64,000 nucleotides of DNA from Actinophytocola sp036402745 (lineage in GTDB: Bacteria > Actinomycetota > Actinomycetes > Mycobacteriales > Pseudonocardiaceae): positions 4,598 through 68,597 of the forward strand of contig NZ_DASWSJ010000161.1 in the NCBI RefSeq assembly GCF_036402745.1, given 5' to 3'. Below, one piece after another: positions 40,352 through 48,740 of the stretch. A program made the translations under genes and the position numbers. The notes under the pieces are model-generated. The model did no database searches. It saw nothing but the letters and a program-made list of their open reading frames with translations, and had not been told where the DNA came from. Numbering within the stretch: the stretch's first letter is position 1; every line of letters begins with the position of its first letter.

Positions 40352-41166
40352 ACCGGCTCCGCGGTCTCGTAGATGTGCTCGGCGAGCCAGGCGTCGAACG
40401 TGTCACGGTCGCGGCTCACCGCGTCCCACGCCCGGTAGGCGTCGTTGTCGCGCTCGTAGTAGCCCTGCGCGTAGGACGGCCGCGCCCCACCCGGCACCTC
40501 GGCCACCGCGGACACCACCCAGGACGGCAGCACCACCGCGTCCGGCCGGGGCTCGAGCCGGTCGACGATCTCCTCGACGGTCACCAGCGACCGCTCGGCC
40601 GCGAGCACCGCCTCCTTCTGTACCCCGACCAGGCCCCACAGCTGCACGTTGCCCCGCCGGTCGGCGCGCTGCGCGTGGATCACCGTGACGTCCGGCCGGA
40701 CCGCCGGCACCGCGGCCAGTTCCTCGCCGGTGAACGGGCAGGTCACGGTCCTGATCGTGTCGGTGTGCCTGGCGAGGTCGGTGCCCTGGTAGCCACGCAG
40801 CACCGCGAACGGCAGGCCTGACGCGCCGGCGACGTACCGGTTGGCCATCCCCGCGTGGCTGTGCTCCTCCAGCTCCAGCGGCGCGGGCCAGCCGTTCTCC
40901 ACCGCGTCCCGCAGCCGGTGCAGCGAGCCGACGCCGGGGTTGCCGCCCCACGCGAACACCAGCCGGCGCGCGCAGCCTGCCCCGATCAGCTGGTCGTAGA
41001 CGATGTCCGGGGTCATCCGGACCAGCGTGAGGTCGCGCCTCCGCTGCCGGATGATCTCCTGCGCCGCCCGCACGGGGATGAGGTGGGTGAAGCCTTCCAG
41101 CGCCACCGTGTCCCCGTCCCGCACCAGCTCGGCGATCCCGTCGGCCAGTCCCACCACCTCGGCCAC
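40348..41166 (-). CDS. pcaI: 3-oxoadipate CoA-transferase, alpha subunit (family I CoA-transferase)
   Basis: A 272-aa alpha subunit. GTG 41166, with GGAGG seven bases before it, is preferred; ATG 41202 in the same frame is possible with a weaker site. Motifs are GDTVALEGFTHLIPVRAAQE, the GGNPGVGSLHRLRDAV loop, TVIHAQRADRRGNVQLWG and a C-terminal EVPGGARPSYAQGYYERDN. It is the first gene of the pca operon and pairs with the beta subunit. It resembles the GctA/IpdA branch more than the classic SCOT-like PcaI, so the symbol rests on neighbours. Confidence 0.8.
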   Translation of the reverse strand: MAEVVGLADGIAELVRDGDTVALEGFTHLIPVRAAQEIIRQRRRDLTLVRMTPDIVYDQLIGAGCARRLVFAWGGNPGVGSLHRLRDAVENGWPAPLELEEHSHAGMANRYVAGASGLPFAVLRGYQGTDLARHTDTIRTVTCPFTGEELAAVPAVRPDVTVIHAQRADRRGNVQLWGLVGVQKEAVLAAERSLVTVEEIVDRLEPRPDAVVLPSWVVSAVAEVPGGARPSYAQGYYERDNDAYRAWDAVSRDRDTFDAWLAEHIYETAEPV

Positions 41167-41209
41167 CAGCGGGCCTCCTGTGCACCTGAAGGTTGTACGC
41201 ATTACGAAC

Positions 41210-41329
41210 GACTGTTCTCCAGTCGCACAATAGGTAACCACGTCGTCGCACGTCAATGTGTTGACGCTCGCGGGACCTGCCTCTACGTTCTCCTTGAGAA
41301 CTAGCGTGCGATCTCCGAACAACGTTGTT
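41210..41329. promoter_or_regulatory. Divergent pca/pob control region with four inverted repeats
   Basis: The 197-nt gap holds GACTG-N5-CAGTC (41210-41224), CGTCAA-N4-TTGACG (41251-41266), GTTCTC-N3-GAGAAC (41287-41301) and the perfect palindrome AACAACGTTGTT (41318-41329). IclR proteins typically bind such paired sites, so the PcaR encoded at 37519 is the likely ligand for some of them. Both divergent operons would be controlled from here. Confidence 0.6.
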
Positions 41330-41363
41330 TCAATCTTCCCCCCAGGTGGATGGAGTCCCGCGG

Positions 41364-42320
41364 ATGCGCCGAACCCTCGCTGTTCTCCTGGCGACCACAC
41401 TGTTGGCCACGGCCGCGTGCGGCTCGGACAGCGGGGGCGCGCCGGCCGGCTCGGGGCAGCCGGACAAGGTCACCGTCGGGGTCATCCCGATCCTCGACGT
41501 GGCGCCGATCTACCTCGGCGTGGAGAAGGGGTTCTTCGCGAAGCGCGACATCGACGTGACGCTCGAGCAGGCCGAGGGCGGCGCGGCGATCGTGCCGGCG
41601 GTGGTGTCGGGCCAGTACCAGTTCGGCTTCAGCAACATGATCTCCCTGCTGCTCGCGCACTCGCAGGGCCTGCCGCTCAAGGTGGTGTCCAACGGCACGG
41701 CCTCCACGGGGGTGGACGGCCAGGACTTCGCCGCGCTGATGGTCAAGGGCGACAGCCCCATCCAGACCGCGGCCGACCTCGAGGGCAGGACCGTGGCCGC
41801 GAACACGCTGAAGAACATCGTGGACACCAGCGTGCGGGCGTCGGTGCGCAAGGCGGGTGGGAACCCGGCCAAGGTGAAGTTCGCCGCACTGCCGTTCCCC
41901 GAGCAGCCGGCCGCGCTCGCGTCGGGCCGGGTCGACGCGGTGTTCGTGGTGGAGCCGTTCCAGCAGGCGGTGCTCGCCCAGGGCGGCCGCAAGATCGCGT
42001 CCAGCTACGTCGACGCGGCACCCGAGCTCACGGTCGCCGCGTACTTCGCCGCGCAGCAGCTGATCGGCGACAACCCGGACCTGGTCAAGCGGTTCACCGA
42101 GGCCATGCGGGAGTCACTGTCCTATGCCGACGCTCACCCGGCCGAGGCACGCGACATCATCGGCAGCTACACCGAGATCGCGCCCGACGTGATCGCCAAG
42201 GTCACCCTGCCCAAGTGGCCCGCCCAGGTGAACAAGGCGTCCGTGCAGACCCTCGCCGACCTGGCCCTGGAGGACAGCCTGCTGTCCGAGGCGGCCGATG
42301 TGGACGCTCTGCTGCCGTGA
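41364..42320 (+). CDS. ABC transporter substrate-binding lipoprotein (TauA/SsuA/NMT1-like)
   Basis: A 318-aa solute-binding protein. The lipobox LLATAAC puts the lipidated Cys at residue 20. GVIPILDVAPIYLGVEKGFF, DLEGRTVAANTLKNIVDTSV and SGRVDAVFVVEPF are NMT1/SsuA-like. ATG 41364 has GGAG upstream. It captures the ligand outside the membrane for the two permeases and ATPase that follow. It is divergent from the pca genes and in one operon with aldehyde dehydrogenase and pobA, so the cargo is likely an aromatic acid or sulfonate-like aromatic rather than taurine. That is inference. Confidence 0.9.
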   Translation: MRRTLAVLLATTLLATAACGSDSGGAPAGSGQPDKVTVGVIPILDVAPIYLGVEKGFFAKRDIDVTLEQAEGGAAIVPAVVSGQYQFGFSNMISLLLAHSQGLPLKVVSNGTASTGVDGQDFAALMVKGDSPIQTAADLEGRTVAANTLKNIVDTSVRASVRKAGGNPAKVKFAALPFPEQPAALASGRVDAVFVVEPFQQAVLAQGGRKIASSYVDAAPELTVAAYFAAQQLIGDNPDLVKRFTEAMRESLSYADAHPAEARDIIGSYTEIAPDVIAKVTLPKWPAQVNKASVQTLADLALEDSLLSEAADVDALLP

Positions 42321-42434
42321 GCGGGAGCGACGAGGCGTACGCCATCTGGACCGACGAGCGGCGCAGCCGTGCGGAACGACCGGCGGGCAGCGCGGGAGGG
42401 ACGACGGCGTGTTAGCGGCGGAGCGAAACGAACC

Positions 42435-43211
42435 ATGAGCACCGTGCGGAAGGTTCTGCTGGGGTTGGCGGGGTTGGTCGGCTTCGGTTTGCTGCTGGAG
42501 CTGGCACCCCGGATCGGGCTGGTGTCCGCGACGTACGCCCCGCCCACCAGCCGGATCCTCGCCACGCTCGCGGACCAGGCCAACGAGCGGCAGTTCTGGC
42601 TCGCCGTCTGGGACACGGTCCGCACGTGGCTCCTCGGCCTGGTCATCGCGGTGGCGCTCGGGGTGGTGCTCGGCGTCCTCATCGGCACGATCCCCCTGCT
42701 GCGGGCGGCGACGTCGTCCACCATCGAGTTCCTGCGGCCGATCCCGTCGGTCGCGCTGATCCCGCTCGTGGTGGTGCTGTACGGCTCGACGATCAGCTCG
42801 ACGCTCGTGCTCGTCGTGTACGCCGCGTTCTGGCAGGTGCTCATCCAGGTGCTGCACGGGGTCGCGGACATCGACCCGGTCGCCCGCGACACGGCGCTGT
42901 CCTACCGGCTCGGCCGGTGGGCGCGGGTGCGCTACCTGGTCTGGCCGACGGCGCTGCCCTACGTCGTGACGGGGGTGCGGCTGGCCGCGACCGTGGCCCT
43001 GATCCTCACGATCACCGGTGAGCTGGTCGTCGGCTCGCCGGGCCTGGGCCGGGAGATCGCGACCGCGCGGGCGAGTGGCGCGGTGCCGGCGATGTACGCG
43101 CTGATCGTGGTGACCGGCGTGTTCGGGGTGGCCGCCAACCTGCTGACCCGCGCCGCCGAGCGCCGCGCCCTGCACTGGCACCCGTCGATGCGGACGGAGG
43201 TGCCGGCGTGA
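42435..43211 (+). CDS. ABC transporter permease (TauC/SsuC-like), first of two
   Basis: A 258-aa membrane protein of about six helices with the inner-membrane-component motif ALSYRLGRWARVRYLVWPTALPYVVTG (EAA-like loop) and TGELVVGSPGLGREIATARA. ATG 42435 has a GGCGGAG site; 66 upstream in-frame bases are unlike the family. It overlaps the second permease by GTGA. The two permeases probably form a heterodimeric channel. Confidence 0.9.
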   Translation: MSTVRKVLLGLAGLVGFGLLLELAPRIGLVSATYAPPTSRILATLADQANERQFWLAVWDTVRTWLLGLVIAVALGVVLGVLIGTIPLLRAATSSTIEFLRPIPSVALIPLVVVLYGSTISSTLVLVVYAAFWQVLIQVLHGVADIDPVARDTALSYRLGRWARVRYLVWPTALPYVVTGVRLAATVALILTITGELVVGSPGLGREIATARASGAVPAMYALIVVTGVFGVAANLLTRAAERRALHWHPSMRTEVPA

Positions 43212-43984
43212 GCGCCGTGCTCAGGCGGGTCGGGCTCGCGATCGGGCTGCCGGTCGTCCTGGTGGTCGGGTGGTGGTTCGCCAGCGCGAGCAGCACCGAC
43301 TTCTACTTCCCGCCGCTGCGCACGATCCTCGAGGTCTTCCCGGACACCTGGTTCGGCGCGCGGATGTACGACGACGTGCTGCCCAGCATCGCCCGGCTCG
43401 GCATCGGGTACGCGGCCGCGCTCGTGCTCGGCATCGGGCTCGGGATGGCCATCGGGTCGAGCCGGTGGCTGCGGGCGCTCGTCGAGCCGCTGCTGGAGTT
43501 CCTGCGCGCGGTGCCGCCGCCGGTGCTGGTCCCGATCCTCGTGCTGATCGCGGGCATCGGCAACGGGATGAAGATCCTCGTCATCGTCTCCGGCTGCCTC
43601 TGGCCGATCCTGCTCAACGCGGTCGAGGGCGTGCGCGCGGTCGACCAGGTCCTCGCCGACACGTGCCGCACCTACCGGATCCGCGGCCGGCTGCGCTGGT
43701 GGCACCTCGTGCTGCGCTCGGCGAGCCCGCAGATCGTCACCGGCGCGCGGCAGGCGCTGTCGGTCGGGATCATCCTCATGGTCATCAGCGAGATGTTCGC
43801 CGCGAGCAGCGGGCTCGGCTTCGCGGTCATCCAGTTCAAGGACGGCTTCCAGATCCCGCAGATGTGGAGCGGCGTGCTCCTGCTCGGCCTGCTCGGCGTG
43901 CTGCTGTCGGTGCTGTTCGGGATCGTCGAGCACCGGGTGCTCGGCTGGTACCAGGGCAGCCGGGCCCAACAGAAGGAGCGATGA
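43208..43984 (+). CDS. ABC transporter permease (TauC/SsuC-like), second of two
   Basis: A 258-aa polytopic permease. The EAA-like loop is TYRIRGRLRWWHLVLRSASP followed by QIVTGARQALSVG, and then LMVISEMFAASSGLGFAVIQ. It starts at GTG 43208 inside the previous gene's end and overlaps the ATPase gene by ATGA. Two different permeases with one ATPase is an arrangement seen in several aromatic-acid importers. Confidence 0.9.
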   Translation: MSAVLRRVGLAIGLPVVLVVGWWFASASSTDFYFPPLRTILEVFPDTWFGARMYDDVLPSIARLGIGYAAALVLGIGLGMAIGSSRWLRALVEPLLEFLRAVPPPVLVPILVLIAGIGNGMKILVIVSGCLWPILLNAVEGVRAVDQVLADTCRTYRIRGRLRWWHLVLRSASPQIVTGARQALSVGIILMVISEMFAASSGLGFAVIQFKDGFQIPQMWSGVLLLGLLGVLLSVLFGIVEHRVLGWYQGSRAQQKER

Positions 43985-44763
43985 TGCTGGTCGTCAAGGA
44001 GCTCCAGAAGGTGTACGACGCGCGCGGTCGCCGGGTCGAGGCCATCGGCGAGGTGACGTTCTCCGTCGAGGAGGGGAGCTTCGTCTGCGTCGTCGGTCCG
44101 TCCGGCTGCGGCAAGACCACCCTGCTGCGCTGCATCGCCGGCCTGCTGCCGCCCACCCGCGGCGAGGTCGAGGTCGCCGGCCACCGGGTCACCGGCCCGC
44201 CGGATGGGCTCGCCGTCGTGTTCCAGGAGTACGGCCGGAGCCTGTTCCCGTGGCTGCGGGTCGCGGACAACGTCGACCTGCCGCTGCGTGCCGCGGGCAT
44301 GGCGAAGGGCAAGCGCCGCGAGCTCGTGGACGAGGCGCTCGACGCGGTCGGGCTCGGCGACGCGCACCAGGCCTACCCGTGGCAGCTGTCCGGCGGCATG
44401 CAGCAGCGGGTCGCGATCGCCCGCGCGGTCGCCTACCAGCCGCGGGTGCTGCTGATGGACGAGCCGTTCGCCGCGGTCGACGCGCAGACCCGCGCCGACC
44501 TCGAGGACCTGATCCGGTCGGTGTGGCAGCGGCTCGGGGTCACCCTGCTGTTCGTCACCCACGACATCGACGAGGCGGTGTACCTCGGCCAGCGGGTGAT
44601 CATGCTGTCCGCGTCGCCGACCCGGGTGGCCGAGGACCTCGCCATCGACCTGCCCGACGAGCGCGACCAGCTGACCACCCGCGGCGATGCCCGGTTCACC
44701 GAGCTGCGTGGCCAGGTGTACGCGCAGATCCAGAAGGCCAAGCTCGAAGGGAAGACGCGATGA
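43981..44763 (+). CDS. ABC transporter ATP-binding protein (TauB/SsuB-like)
   Basis: A 260-aa importer ATPase. Walker A is GPSGCGKTT (39-47), Q-loop VVFQEYGRSLFPWLRV, signature LSGGMQQRVAIARAVAY, Walker B VLLMDEPFAAVDAQTR and H-loop VTHDIDEAVYLG. Two adjacent ATGs (43981, 43984) are possible starts. It overlaps the aldehyde dehydrogenase gene by ATGA, which ties transport to catabolism directly. Confidence 0.93.
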   Translation: MMLVVKELQKVYDARGRRVEAIGEVTFSVEEGSFVCVVGPSGCGKTTLLRCIAGLLPPTRGEVEVAGHRVTGPPDGLAVVFQEYGRSLFPWLRVADNVDLPLRAAGMAKGKRRELVDEALDAVGLGDAHQAYPWQLSGGMQQRVAIARAVAYQPRVLLMDEPFAAVDAQTRADLEDLIRSVWQRLGVTLLFVTHDIDEAVYLGQRVIMLSASPTRVAEDLAIDLPDERDQLTTRGDARFTELRGQVYAQIQKAKLEGKTR

Positions 44764-46241
44764 CCACCGCGATGACCACCGCCACGACCACCATCCTGGA
44801 CCCCGCCGCCTTCGCCGGAAGTGTCTACAGTGGAGGGTGGGTCGCCGCGCACGGCGGCAGCGCGCCGATCGTCGCGCCGGCCACGGGCGACGTGCTGGGC
44901 ACCACCGGTGTCGCGGACGTGCGGGACGTCACCGAGGCGAGCACGGCCGCGGCCGCCGCGCAGCGGGACTGGGCCGCGGCGAGCTACGCCGACCGGGCCG
45001 CCGTGCTGCGCCGCGCGGGCGCGCTCATCGAGGAGCACGCCGACGAGCTACGTGGCTGGGTCACCCGGGAGACCGGCGCGGTCGACGGGCTCGCCAGGTT
45101 CGCGGTGGGCGTCGCCGCGCAGGAGTGCTACGAGGCCGCGGCGCTCGCGTCCAGGTCTCCCGGCGAGATCCTGCCGACCGCCGAGCCGCGGCTGTCGCTG
45201 CTGCGCCGGGTCCCGGTCGGCGTCGTCGGCGTGATCTCGCCGTTCAACGTGCCGCTGATCCTGTCGATCCGCTCGGTCGCCCCGGCCCTCGCGCTCGGCA
45301 ACGCGGTGGTGCTCAAGCCCGACCTGCGCACGCCGGTCAGCGGAGGCTTCGCGATCGCCCGGATGCTCGCCGAGGCCGGCCTGCCCGAGGGTGTGCTGCA
45401 CGTGCTGCCCGGCGGCGCCGAGGCCGGCACCGCGCTGGTCGCCGACCCCCGGGTGCGCGTCGTGTCGTTCACCGGGTCCAGCCGGACCGGCCGCGCGGTG
45501 GCCGAGCTGGCCGCGCGGCACCTCAAGCGGGTGCACCTGGAGCTCGGCGGCAACTCGGCGCTGATCGTGCTGGAGGACGCGGACGTCGACCGCGCGGTGT
45601 CCGCCGCCGCGTGGGGCTCCTACCTGCACCAGGGCCAGATCTGCATGACCACCGGCCGGCACCTCGTGCACGAGAGCATCGCGGAGTCCTATGTGGAGGC
45701 CCTGGCCGCGCACGCGAACGCGCTGCCCGTCGGCGACCCCACCGGCCCGGTCGCGCTCGGCCCGCTGATCGACGCGGGCCAGCGGGACAAGGTGCACGCG
45801 CTCGTGACGTCCACTGTGGACGCCGGGGCGCGGCTCGTGGCCGGCGGCACCTACGACGGCCTGTTCTACCGGCCGACCGTGCTCGACGACGTGCGCACCG
45901 ACATGCCGGCCTACGCCAACGAGGTGTTCGGCCCGGTCGCACCCGTCGTCCGGTTCGCGAGCGCCGAGGAGGCGGTGCGGCTCGCGGCCGCGAGCGACTA
46001 CGGGCTGTCGCTGTCGATCCTCACCGGCGACGCGATGCGGGGCCTCGCGCTCGCCGAGCAGATCCCCACGGGCATCGTGCACATCAACGACCAGACGGTG
46101 AACGACGAGGCGGTCGCGCCGTTCGGCGGCGTGCTGGACTCCGGCACCGGCGCCCGGTTCGGCGGCTCGGCCAACCTCGACGCGTTCACCGACTCGCGCT
46201 GGATCACCGTGCGCGGCCAGATCCCGGAATACCCTTTCTAG
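44760..46241 (+). CDS. Aldehyde dehydrogenase, probable aromatic aldehyde (benzaldehyde-type)
   Basis: A 493-aa NAD(P)-dependent aldehyde dehydrogenase. The general-base Glu is E261 (HLELGGNSALIV), the nucleophile Cys is C295 (QGQICMTTGR), and the oxyanion Asn lies in ISPFNVPL. FGPVAPVVRF and FGGVLDSGTGARFGG follow. It resembles benzaldehyde/vanillin dehydrogenases by eye. Placed immediately before pobA, it most plausibly oxidises 4-hydroxybenzaldehyde to 4-hydroxybenzoate. It ends just before the pobA ATG with no gap. Confidence 0.88.
   Translation: MTTAMTTATTTILDPAAFAGSVYSGGWVAAHGGSAPIVAPATGDVLGTTGVADVRDVTEASTAAAAAQRDWAAASYADRAAVLRRAGALIEEHADELRGWVTRETGAVDGLARFAVGVAAQECYEAAALASRSPGEILPTAEPRLSLLRRVPVGVVGVISPFNVPLILSIRSVAPALALGNAVVLKPDLRTPVSGGFAIARMLAEAGLPEGVLHVLPGGAEAGTALVADPRVRVVSFTGSSRTGRAVAELAARHLKRVHLELGGNSALIVLEDADVDRAVSAAAWGSYLHQGQICMTTGRHLVHESIAESYVEALAAHANALPVGDPTGPVALGPLIDAGQRDKVHALVTSTVDAGARLVAGGTYDGLFYRPTVLDDVRTDMPAYANEVFGPVAPVVRFASAEEAVRLAAASDYGLSLSILTGDAMRGLALAEQIPTGIVHINDQTVNDEAVAPFGGVLDSGTGARFGGSANLDAFTDSRWITVRGQIPEYPF
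45809..45821. repeat. Copy of the GTCCACWGTGGAC palindrome (inside the aldehyde dehydrogenase gene)
   Basis: An exact GTCCACTGTGGAC encoding S-T-V-D within the dehydrogenase, again with the rare ACT codon. Confidence 0.7.
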
Positions 46242-47423
46242 ATGCCCCGCACCCAGGTAGCCATCGTCGGCGCCGGCCCGGCCGGGTTGCTGCTCGCGCA
46301 GCTGCTGCACCTGCGCGGCATCGACTCGGTCGTGCTCGAGCGGCACACGCGGTCCTACGTCGAGGCGCGGATCCGGGCCGGCGTGCTCGAGCAGGGCAGC
46401 GTCGACCTGCTGACGAAGGCCGGCCTCGCCGACCGGCTGCACCGGGAACGCCTGGTACACCACGGGTTGGAGCTGCTGTTCGACGGCGTCGGCCACCACG
46501 TGCCGCTCACCGAGCTGGCCGGCCGGGAGCTCACGATCTACGGCCAGCACGAGCTGGTGACGGACCTGGTGGCCGCGCGGCTGGACACCGGGCGGCCGCT
46601 GCTGTTCGAGGCGCCCGCGGTGGGCATCGACGGGCTCGACACGGACTCGCCCGTGGTCCACTACGTCCACAACGGACGGACCGAGGAGCTGCACTGCGAC
46701 TTCGTGGCCGGTTGCGACGGCTTCCACGGGGTGAGCCGCCCGGCCGCCGCCGGGCTGACGAGGTATGAGTACGAGTACCCGTACGCGTGGCTCGGGGTGC
46801 TGGCCGAGGTGGCGCCGTCGGCCGAGGAGCTGATCTACGCCTCGCACGACCGGGGCTTCGCCTTGCACAGCATGCGCTCCCCCACGCTCACCCGGCTGTA
46901 CCTGCAGGTGTCGCCGGACGCCTCGGTGTCGGCGTGGCCCGACGAGCGGGTCTGGGCGGAGCTGCGCACCCGGCTCGACCGCACGAGCGGGTTCGAGCTG
47001 GCCGACGGCCCGATCGTGGACAAGGCCGTGACCGCGTTGCGGAGCTTCGTGGTGGAGCCGATGCGTTACCGGCGCCTGTTCCTCGCCGGCGACGCCGCCC
47101 ACATCGTCCCGGCGACGGGCGCGAAGGGCCTCAACCTCGCCGTCGTCGACGTGGCGGTGCTCGCGTCGGCGCTGACCCGCTGGTTCGCCGACGGCGACGC
47201 CGCGGGCCTGGAGTCCTATTCGGACACGTGTCTCGCGCGGGTGTGGCGGGTACAGCACTTCTCGTGGTGGATGACCTCGATGCTGCACCGGGCCCCGGAC
47301 GCGGACCCGTTCACCCGCCGCCTGCAACTGTCCCAGCTGCGGTACCTGACCAGCTCGGCCGCCGCCGCGACCTCGTTCGCGGAGAACTACGTCGGCCTGC
47401 CGTTCCCGGAAGGAGCACAATGA
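46242..47423 (+). CDS. pobA: 4-hydroxybenzoate 3-monooxygenase
   Basis: A 393-aa flavoprotein monooxygenase matching PobA in length and motifs. The FAD motif is VAIVGAGPAGLLLAQLLH, ARIRAGVLEQGSVDLL follows, and the mid-sequence CDGFHGVSRP stretch occupies the DG motif. FLAGDAAHIVPATGAKGLNL is the second FAD-binding motif. It hydroxylates 4-hydroxybenzoate to protocatechuate using NAD(P)H and O2. It feeds the pcaHG dioxygenase encoded divergently. It overlaps the next gene by ATGA. Confidence 0.94.
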   Translation: MPRTQVAIVGAGPAGLLLAQLLHLRGIDSVVLERHTRSYVEARIRAGVLEQGSVDLLTKAGLADRLHRERLVHHGLELLFDGVGHHVPLTELAGRELTIYGQHELVTDLVAARLDTGRPLLFEAPAVGIDGLDTDSPVVHYVHNGRTEELHCDFVAGCDGFHGVSRPAAAGLTRYEYEYPYAWLGVLAEVAPSAEELIYASHDRGFALHSMRSPTLTRLYLQVSPDASVSAWPDERVWAELRTRLDRTSGFELADGPIVDKAVTALRSFVVEPMRYRRLFLAGDAAHIVPATGAKGLNLAVVDVAVLASALTRWFADGDAAGLESYSDTCLARVWRVQHFSWWMTSMLHRAPDADPFTRRLQLSQLRYLTSSAAAATSFAENYVGLPFPEGAQ

Positions 47424-48544
47424 CCGTCAACACCGTTCCCCCGTTCCGTGCCGACCACGTCGGCAGCCTGCTGCGGCCGCCCGCGTTGTTGCGGGCGCGG
47501 GAGGATCGTGGCGCCGGGCGGATCTCGCCGGAGGAGCTGCGCGCCGCCGAGGACGAGGCGATCCGGTCCGTGGTGGCGATGCAGGCCGAGGTGGGCCTGC
47601 GCTCGGCGACCGACGGGGAGTTCCGGCGGACGTCGTGGCACATGGACTTCATCTACCAGCTCGGCGGCATCGGCCGGTCCGACGAGTCGATCAAGGTCCG
47701 GTTCCAGAACGCCGACGGGCTGATCGAGTTCAGCACCGCGGCGTTGCATGTGGACGGTCCGGTCCGGCTGGCGAAGACCATCTTCGCCGATGACTTCACC
47801 TACCTCCGGTCCCTCACGGGCGACGCGGTCACCCCCAAGCTGACGATCCCGTCGCCGAGCATGGTCCACTACCGCGGCGGCCCGGCGGCGCTGGACCCGG
47901 CGGTCTATCCGGACGAGGACCTGTTCTGGGCGGACCTGTCCGAGGCCTACGCGCGGCAGGTTTCCGCGGTGGCCCGGCTCGGCTGCCGCTACCTGCAGCT
48001 GGACGACACGAGCCTCGCGTACCTGAACGACCCGACGCAGCGCGCGGAGCTGACCGCCCGCGGCGACGACGCCGAGCACCAGCACCTGCGCTACATCAAG
48101 CAGATCAACACCGCGCTGGCCGGCCGCCCCGACGGCCTGCGGGTGACGACGCACCTGTGCCGCGGCAACTTCAAGTCGTCCTGGGCGGCCGAGGGAGGCT
48201 ACGACTTCGTGGCGGAGGCGCTGTTCGCCGACCTCGCGGTGGACGGCTTCTTCCTGGAGTACGACGACCCGCGCTCGGGCTCGTTCGCGCCGCTGCGGTT
48301 CGTGCCGCCGGGCAAGCAGGTGGTGCTGGGCCTGATCACGACGAAGCGCGGCGCCCTGGAGTCGAAGGACGAGATCAAGCGCCGCATCGACGAGGCCGCG
48401 AAGTACGTCCCGCTGGAGCAGCTGTGCCTGTCCCCGCAGTGCGGCTTCTCCTCGACGGTGGACGGCAACTCGCTCACGTACGACGAGCAGGTGGCGAAGC
48501 TGGCGCTGATCGTCGAGATAGCGGACGAGGTCTGGGGCGACTGA
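47420..48544 (+). CDS. MetE C-terminal-like (cobalamin-independent methionine synthase family) protein
   Basis: A 374-aa single-domain protein of the MetE catalytic-barrel type (YxjG/YxjH-like): FRADHVGSLLRPPALLRARE, ATDGEFRRTSWHMDF, LDDTSLAYL, zinc ligands in RVTTHLCRGNFKSSW and the distal Cys in LSPQCGFSSTVDGN. It lacks the N-terminal folate-binding half of full MetE. It is translationally coupled to pobA, an unexpected place. It could accept a methyl group released in aromatic O-demethylation, make methionine from another donor, or be a bystander. None of these is proven. Confidence 0.85.
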   Translation: MTVNTVPPFRADHVGSLLRPPALLRAREDRGAGRISPEELRAAEDEAIRSVVAMQAEVGLRSATDGEFRRTSWHMDFIYQLGGIGRSDESIKVRFQNADGLIEFSTAALHVDGPVRLAKTIFADDFTYLRSLTGDAVTPKLTIPSPSMVHYRGGPAALDPAVYPDEDLFWADLSEAYARQVSAVARLGCRYLQLDDTSLAYLNDPTQRAELTARGDDAEHQHLRYIKQINTALAGRPDGLRVTTHLCRGNFKSSWAAEGGYDFVAEALFADLAVDGFFLEYDDPRSGSFAPLRFVPPGKQVVLGLITTKRGALESKDEIKRRIDEAAKYVPLEQLCLSPQCGFSSTVDGNSLTYDEQVAKLALIVEIADEVWGD

Positions 48545-48690
48545 GCCGGCCCGGTCCCGTTCGCCGAGGGGCGGGTCAGGGTAGGACCTGGGCACTGGCG
48601 CTTGCCGCGGGACCCGGCCACGGTCGAGCGAGCGGCCAGGCAGCGGCCAGCTGACGTTCATCCGCTGGCGGTGCGCAAACCGTACACTTC

Positions 48691-48723
48691 GGTCACTCGC
48701 CCACACACCGTAGGCGAGTGACC
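48691..48723 (+). promoter_or_regulatory. Hairpin before the PhoX-like gene
   Basis: GGTCACTCGCC (48691-48701) pairs perfectly with GGCGAGTGACC (48713-48723) around an 11-nt loop. It lies just before the GGAGG ribosome site (48731-48735) of the 48741 gene, as a leader hairpin or palindromic operator. Confidence 0.6.
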
Positions 48724-48740
48724 ACCCTGCGGAGGCACAA

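Noticed and set aside
47420..48544. Naming the protein metE
   Set aside because: Only the catalytic barrel is present; full MetE is about twice as long and this gene sits in an aromatic operon.
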